A DNA stretch of 64,000 bases from Raffaelea ambrosiae. Its lineage: Eukaryota > Ascomycota > Sordariomycetes > Ophiostomatales > Ophiostomataceae. Location: assembly GCA_002778195.1 (NCBI GenBank), contig PCDI01000006.1:1121950-1185949 (forward strand), read 5' to 3'. The position numbers and the translations under genes were made by a program. Positions 58,245-64,000 of the stretch are shown in pieces; the first letter of the stretch is position 1; the number at the start of each line of letters is the position of its first letter. The notes under the pieces are model-generated. The model ran no database searches, was not told the DNA's origin, and worked only from the letters and a program-made list of their open reading frames with translations.

Positions 58245-59481
58245 CTAGTTGAAGACGAGTCCCTTCTCAGCGAGCTGCTTCTCAAATGCCTCCTGCTTGC
58301 TGATGATGTGCGTTCCGGCAGCCAGGCCGACGAGACCCTCCATGTTGTAGACGGCTTCGAGAGGCACCTCGCGGGTGATGACCTCGTGGGCCTCCTTGGT
58401 ACCGCCGCAGAAGACCTCGATGATGTTGCCGTCGCCGTACTTCTCGTCCTGCATGCCGCTCATGGCGACGTCGACGAGCTCGTCCACGGTGAGCATCAGG
58501 TCATCCGTCTGCACGCGCTCGCGACTGTAGGTAGGATGGAAAATAGGGGTCTTTGATTGGATTAGTACACAGTGCAATGCCAGAAACAGAAACGGACGCA
58601 AGGGACACAAGGAGCACAAGAAACACGCACATCGACAACACCGGGGCAGATGGCCACATTGCGGATGCCTGCAATCTTCTTGAGCGAGCCGAGCGACTTG
58701 CACATGCTGACCACGGCGGCCTTGCTGGAGTAGTAAAAGGGCGTCAGGAGGCCGTGGATGTAACCGGCCATGCTGGCCACCCAGACAATGTTTCCGTTGA
58801 GCGCACGGTTCTCGGGGCGCAGCCAGTACTCGACGGCGATCTGCGCCAGGCGGACGGGGGCGATCGTGTTGACCGCGTACGTCTTGTAGAGACCAACGGT
58901 GGCATCGGCCGGGTCCTCAGCCAGGGGCGAGATGCCCGGCGGGTTCCAGAAGTCGCTGAAGGGCGGCTCATACAAGCCGGCGCCGTTCACCAGCAGGTTG
59001 ACATGGCCAAAGGTCTCGAGGGCCGTGGTCCAGAGCGTGTTGATCTGCGACCAGTCGACCAGATCAGTCTTCTGGAAGATGGCCGAAGCCTTGCCGGGCT
59101 CAGTTGGCGGGTGCGGAAAGGCCTCGAGCGTGGCCTGCGCCTCCGGGCGCAGGGCCAGATCTGCCAAGACGACAGAGCAACCCCCTTCCAGAAGTCTCTT
59201 GGTCAGATGGTGGTTGATGCCTGCATAGATGGCTTAAATTAGCACACAGGGGAAACGAATAGGGTGAAAGGGGGGGGTCGGGAGTCGCATTCGAATGCCA
59301 GAACCCAGGGCAACGAAAAAAAAGGAACGAAAAAAGAAAAAAAAAAAACGGTGCAATGTGACAGTAACAAGGATTGTTTCTATCCCATGCGTTCATTCCT
59401 CCTTGCGTAATTGTTTTAGAACGTACCTGAACCGGCACCGGTCACGATGGCAACTTTGCCCTTGATCTCCCAGGCAGACAT
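58245..59481 (-). CDS. Short-chain dehydrogenase/reductase (SDR)
   Basis: Complement of exons 59427-59481, 58631-59220 and 58245-58550, 316 residues. Introns: GTACGT/ATGCAG (206 bp) and GTGCGT/CAAAG (80 bp). VAIVTGAGSG (residues 10-19) is the NAD(P)-binding motif, VVLADLAL follows, VNGAG is a variant of NNAG, VASMAGY precedes the active site, and YYSSK (about 180-184) supplies the Tyr-Lys pair. The layout resembles the 15-hydroxyprostaglandin dehydrogenase-like fungal SDRs; an Asp after the second strand (LAD) favours NAD over NADP. Substrate unknown. The C-terminal extension after ICPGVVD (about 100 residues) is longer than in minimal SDRs. Confidence 0.88.
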
Positions 59482-61156
59482 TTTTTTTGGTGATGGATAA
59501 TAAATTGGACAAGAGGGCAAGAAGCACAAGAGATACAAGTAAAAAATAACAAAAAAACACACACACAAAACTGAAGGGAAAAGAAAGAAGGAAAGGAAGA
59601 CAGCCAAGTAGAACAACAAGGCTTTAAAAAGGTAGAAACGGTCAGAAAGCACTCGTCTCCTTTGGTATGGCCATCTCCATAGCTCTACAACACATGGCGG
59701 GCGCCATCTACCCACAATCACTTATCCGTGTGAACGGGCCCCTGGCTGGCGGGCGTCTGGACTAAGTACGAGTAGAACCCCATAGGGCAAGTACAATACC
59801 ACGTTGTTATGCGAAGGCCTGCAACTCCCAATTTACGCCGAGCCATAATTGTGCAAGATCTGCCTATATGAAAAATTCACTGGTCCACTGTAGACGTGTG
59901 ACCATCCCGACAGCCAGTCGCTTTCGGACGGCCCAAAAGGTCCGGGTGTATGACCCTGAAACATCGTACATTGTTGGGTCGTATACACGTATCCATCTAA
60001 TACGTTTTCAGTGAGAGCTTGTGTGTAAAAGATAAGTAGAGTGAGCGGTCAGAAATCTCTTTAACAGGGGGGGGGGGGGGGGGCCTTTTTTTCTCCCAAC
60101 CAGAACCCCAGCAGAACCCCAGCAGAACCCCATTCAGAATCCCAGCTAGAAATGAATGTGCCCGGCCAAAGAGGAGAACAATTCTAGCCCGGCACAAGCA
60201 ATTCTAGGTGTCGCAGAAACTCCGTGACTGGATCTACCCGTGCTTATTCTCGTCCTAAAAAAAAAAAAAAATCATCATGTTGAACTCTCTCCAACGGACG
60301 GACTGGCACCGTCGGATGCAAGCTGAATATTGAAATGCCGTGCGAATTGCTGCAGCCAAAACTCATGGACTTTTCTATGGACATTCGCATGCGTAACAAG
60401 TCGGGCGTAAAACATACCAACTATAAGTGGTATAAATCAACTTAGCTTGCAAACTTGATACCCACTCCTATTTTACCGAGTCTCGCAGCGGACCTCGTAG
60501 ACGGAGCCGAGTTGCTAAGGACCCGCAGACGGCAGGGAATGCAAAGACCTAGTGAGACAGATTACTGGATTTTGGGGAAAGCGCAGTCCTGGAAAGAGCT
60601 CTCTCCACTATATAGGGCGACAACGGCGGTGGCGACGAGCCGTTCGGGCTCCGGTTTTTGCGGGCAAAGCACCCGATTGTTGCTCAACGGTCGTCGTGCC
60701 ATTTGTCTTGGCACGCAAACCAATAGGGTCCCTAACAGTTCTCATACAGCATACTTATGGGTCGCGGTGCCATCGTTTGAGTGCCCACTGCCTTCGCTTG
60801 TACGGGGTTTTCATGGTTTTTATGCCCCGTATTGTTTTTTGTGGTGCCTCCCCCCCGGGACGCCCATGCTGCCTACGGAGCACTATGCACATCTTTGCTC
60901 GAAACGTCCGCTCCTATTCTTTTGTGTGCGTGTCTGTATTGTCTCTCCATGAAGACTGTAGATTTTCATATTCTCGCAAAGATCCACTTACCAGGGCAAA
61001 GCAAAAGCGGCACAGCAGACCATCGTACGAAGCAAGCAGAAAACATTACGGCTCTTGCCCAACATAAAGTCTCAGACAACGCCATTGTCAGCCTGCTTCG
61101 TCTGTTGACGATGCCATCACACCAACCACACATTCTCGACCGATTGCTTCTACACC
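59482..61156. other. Intergenic region between divergent genes
   Basis: Upstream of both the SDR (-) and the rhodopsin-type gene (+). Contains a G run (60067-60083), a short direct repeat of CAGAACCCCAG three times (60101-60135) and a poly-A run (60257-60270). Weak TATA-like boxes at 60430 and 60610. No convincing ORF. Confidence 0.55.
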
Positions 61157-62554
61157 ATGGCCGACGCGAGTGAAACTTGGCACCCCGTGCACCCGGAGGG
61201 CTTTGCCCGGAGCATTGTCGCCGTCACAATCTTCTTCACCTTCGTCGTGATCGCCATCATCGGACTGCGGCTGTACACCCGCATTGTCACCAAGGAGCAT
61301 CTGCTCGAGGACTACTTGATGTACATCGCAGGGGTAAATTAACAAACACAGGGCTTCTGCTGCAATGGATTGCATATGCTAACTAAATGACGGCAGGTTC
61401 TCAATACGGCACACAATGGTATCGTCGTGGCGGCTTGCTACACGGGCCTGGGCACACCCGAGGCTAAGTTGAACATGGTCCAATCGATTCAGGCGGCAAA
61501 GGTATGTAGATGCGGGGGGGTGGAACAAAAAACAAACAACAGGAAGACGGAAGCACCCAACAAGACAAGAGCCCAAAACTAAGATTGAAAAAAAAAAGAT
61601 GATCACCTTGTGGCAGCTTTTCTACATTGTGCTGTCGCCCTTTGTCAAGGTCAGTATTTGCGCCAACATCGTCCGCATCGCCACGCAGCGCCGCTACCGA
61701 TTCCCGCTGTACCTGGCCGCGGGCCTGAGTATCGCCATGACCATCGCGGGCGTCATCGTCGTCTTCGTTCAGTGCGTGCCCTTTACGGCCTCCTGGGACG
61801 GCAATGGCAAGTGCATCTCCATCCAGATCATCATCATCCCGACGTACGTCTTCTCGGCGATCAACATCTTTGTCGATTGGACCGTCGCCGTGATTCCGGC
61901 CTTATTTCTGTGGAACCTGCAGATGCGCCGCCAGCTGAAACTCTTGTGCTATTTCATTCTCGCCGTTGGTGTATTGTGCGTTCTCTTTTCTTTTTCTGTT
62001 TTGGCCCCCACCTCCCGCCCCCGTGCTGTTGTGCTAACTAGAAAAAGCGCTTCGATTGCTACTATTATTCGTATGCCATACAGCAGCTCCTACTCGGCGA
62101 CGGAGAACAAGCTTTGTAAGTTGAACAAGGGGTGAAGCTGCTGTTTTCTATTGCTGGAGCGTAACATGTTCTAACAAACGCCTGGCCACTCTTTCCAGAC
62201 AAAGTCGGCAACGTCATTCTTTGGACCGTCATTGAGCTGAGCGTCGGCATCCTTGCCGGTTCGCTGCCCTCGCTGCGGAAGCTGTTCAAGAGCCTGGCAA
62301 GCGACCACAGCTCGCCGGGCCACTCGTACGCCAACGAACTGCACACTTTCGGCGGGACTGGAAGCAAGAGGCAGATCATCCCCGACAACCCGTACGACTG
62401 TGAGCTCCAGATCACCGTGGAAGGGCGTGGAAAGAATGGCGGGCAGAACGGCAACGGCAGCGACCGCGGCGACCACGAAGACGATGACAGTACGCGCCGC
62501 ATCATCAACGTGACCCGGAAATTCAACCAAGTGACCACGACAAAGGAAGTATAA
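61157..62554 (+). CDS. Seven-helix rhodopsin-type integral membrane protein (PTH11-like family)
   Basis: Exons 61157-61333, 61397-61501, 61599-61975, 62048-62115 and 62199-62554, 360 residues. Donors GTAAAT, GTATGT, GTGCGT and GTAAGT; the acceptor at 62047 is chosen because the AG at 62040-62041 is only 3 bases past the branch GCTAAC, and the result (VGVFASIATIIRMPY) matches the family. Hydrophobic segments at about 18-40, 50-72, 95-120, 130-150, 175-200, 210-230 and 245-265. Family signs: LRLYTRI after helix 1, LLEDYLMYIAGV, VPFTASWDGNGKC, INIFVDWTVAVIPALFLWNLQM, and KVGNVILWTVIELSVGILAGSLPSL. The cytosolic tail is Gly/Asn/Asp-rich. Such proteins are surface sensors or transport-related; no CFEM domain here. 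Ligand unknown. Confidence 0.87.
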
Positions 62555-62862
62555 AGAGCGAAAGAAGAAAAAAAAGGGGGGGGGAGAGAGGGGGGGAGGG
62601 AGGAAGGCTTCCGTCAAGGTGAACCGGTTATCTGTCAACACTAAAGGCACTGGACACTGCTAGGTGGCTATCGCCTTCTAAACTGTCTTGGTATTTTATC
62701 TTCTGTTTCTGTCTTCTGTTTTTATTTCTGTTTTTGTGTGTATTGCCTATTTTCCTTCTTTTCCTGGCGCATAACTATACCATACTCGTTCCAGATGTAT
62801 ACTAAGAGTGTCTTAGCCTCTACCCTGGCATCTGGCTGCAATCTACGACGTAGAAGCAACAG
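62555..62862. other. 3' UTR and intergenic
   Basis: G-rich run at 62575-62600 followed by T-rich sequence near 62690-62760, typical 3' UTR composition. Nothing else seen. Confidence 0.5.
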
Positions 62863-63258
62863 CTAGTCAGCGAAGTTGGTAACGATTGACTCAATTGAAA
62901 TGCAGGCCGGCAGAGCCGGCGGGGATCCCCGCATCACCACCGAGAACGTATAAACATATCCGTGAGCTGCCAATGTGTCGATGACCACAGTTAGAGTCGT
63001 TGGGAATGAGTATTTCTGCTCGTCTGAACCCGGGAAAGCGCCGAGATCAACAGCAGGAGTAATCTGGCTGGTGTTCAGGGGGTGCATTTCCCCCCTGCAG
63101 TCTTTTATTACTATCGGTGGAGTGAAACTTGATAAACGGCTTTGATACCTCTCGCTTACTATAGTAGATAGGTCTTCGCTACCGGGTAGTTTATGGAAAC
63201 TGCGCCGCGCGCAGGTTCTTACGTCCAAGGGAATAGGGGTAATGCCTGTGTTGAGCAT
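62863..63258 (-). CDS. Hypothetical ORF of 131 codons
   Basis: Starts MLNTGITPIPLDV and ends SIESIVTNFAD. Balanced composition and no low complexity, but no motif, signal peptide or family I recognise. No splice partner found. It may be a small lineage-specific gene or a leftover of a larger one. Confidence 0.3.
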   Translation of the reverse strand: MLNTGITPIPLDVRTCARRSFHKLPGSEDLSTIVSERYQSRLSSFTPPIVIKDCRGEMHPLNTSQITPAVDLGAFPGSDEQKYSFPTTLTVVIDTLAAHGYVYTFSVVMRGSPPALPACISIESIVTNFAD

Positions 63259-63667
63259 AGTCGATAGCTAGCTCTAGTACTGTAAACTACCGGTGATGCT
63301 AATGGAAATTTGGACATCATTAGTTGATGAGGACATCACGAATCAGATGGCCAAGAAAATAAGGTGGAGGATCAACTGGGAGGAAGAAGAAAAGAAGAGA
63401 GCTACCGAACCTACGTAGGGGAGGCTGTTTCACACAGCACACACGTAATTGTGCATCACGTGGACGGATACATGCAGCATTAGTTAAGTTCCGTGTGACG
63501 CACCACGTGCTCTCCCACGTGGTGCAGCCTTAGTGCACATCTTTCCTTAATGCACCTCAAAAAAAGTGAAAACCACGTGACCTCCATTTAGTGAACCACA
63601 TTTGACCTTTCAAGAATATCAAGCCCCCCCCTTTGTTTACCCCCACAGCTGCTCAGGCCTGAGTACA
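63259..63667. other. Intergenic with CACGTG motifs
   Basis: Holds four CACGTG hexamers between 63457 and 63580, two of them within a perfect 10-bp inverted repeat. No gene seen. Confidence 0.5.
63500..63525. promoter_or_regulatory. Inverted repeat with two CACGTG (E-box) sites
   Basis: GCACCACGTG, 6-bp spacer CTCTCC, CACGTGGTGC: a perfect 10-bp inverted repeat. Two further CACGTG lie at about 63457 and 63572. CACGTG is the site of bHLH factors in fungi. No nearby start codon proves a role. Confidence 0.4.
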
Positions 63668-63689
63668 ACTGGCATCAAAATATAAAACC

Positions 63690-64000
63690 ATGGAGTCATC
63701 CATAAACGCCGAAAGTTGAGAGCTTACCAAGGCAATCCATGAGTTCTGCAGGCATACGACCACCCGACCAGAAGACCGCGGAATGCTGTAGCGGGCTTTG
63801 CAAGCACGGCCGGCCTTCCAGCGGGCATTCGACTTGCTTCCTGCTGACGAAGCTACACAGCGCCTCCAGTTTGCACGCGACATTGTGATCCAGAGAAAGG
63901 CGGCCGCAATGGAAGGGGAGATGTATCGACTAAACGCTTTCCAGCTGAGCGTCATCTGTGTAATTCCGTTGCACATACCGAGGGAACAGGCCGAGGCCGG
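63690..64000 (+). pseudogene. Degenerate protein-coding fragment running off the window
   Basis: From MESSINAES the + frame reads through TGA at 63717-63719 and TAG at 63789-63791, then stays open to the edge: RALQARPAFQRAFDLLPADE, ATQRLQFARDIVIQRKAAAM, EGEMYRLNAFQL. Both stops fit C-to-T changes (CGA to TGA, CAG to TAG). The helical, charged sequence looks like the N-terminal part of a repeated-element protein; I cannot name the family. Confidence 0.4.

Noticed and set aside
60552..61067. 171-codon plus ORF upstream of the rhodopsin-type gene
   Set aside because: Arg/Ser/Cys-rich chance frame in promoter DNA, no family features.

Overview
The window is nuclear DNA of a filamentous ascomycete (Pezizomycotina). 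GC-rich genes carry short introns with GT-AG ends and CTNAC/CTAAC branch points, and proteins contain long homopolymer tracts. An AT-rich block is damaged almost only by C-to-T/G-to-A transitions, the signature of repeat-induced point mutation (RIP). A Sordariomycete is likely; anything narrower would be a guess.

Left arm (1-24131), ordinary genes: an RBR-type E3 ubiquitin ligase preceded by a Pro-rich ORF (+), a short Dcc1-like protein (-), a Bud3-like Rho exchange factor (+), a Rev7 HORMA protein (-), a BTB/POZ protein with two possible first exons (+), a Kap114/importin-9 karyopherin (+), a PI31 proteasome regulator (-) and an NmrA-like NAD(P)-binding protein (+).

Centre (24132-48060), retroelement nest: an old chromodomain Gypsy element (family 1; 24635-46406, TSD TTAAT) was invaded twice. 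A second copy of the same family (36292-43578, TSD AGTTC) lies in its pol region. A different chromodomain Gypsy element (family 2; 26292-34599, opposite strand) lies at the gag/pol border, has no TSD and sits at a deletion of about 1.1 kb in the host element. All copies are dead. In both families a second reading frame runs antisense to gag-pol between the chromodomain and the 3' LTR, encodes CxxC-type cysteine motifs, and is interrupted almost only by CAA/CAG-to-stop changes. This is the most interesting signal in the window. A Copia gag-protease relic abuts the nest at 46860-47815.

Right arm (48061-64000), gene-poor: a long region without recognisable genes, a Pro/SR/SQ-rich protein (-), a DUF4246 pseudogene with an internal deletion (+), a small cysteine-rich protein (-), a short-chain dehydrogenase (-), a seven-helix rhodopsin-type (PTH11-like) membrane protein (+), an orphan ORF (-) and a broken ORF at the edge (+). 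Apart from the retroelements the genes are unrelated housekeeping or accessory loci; no cluster or pathway is evident.
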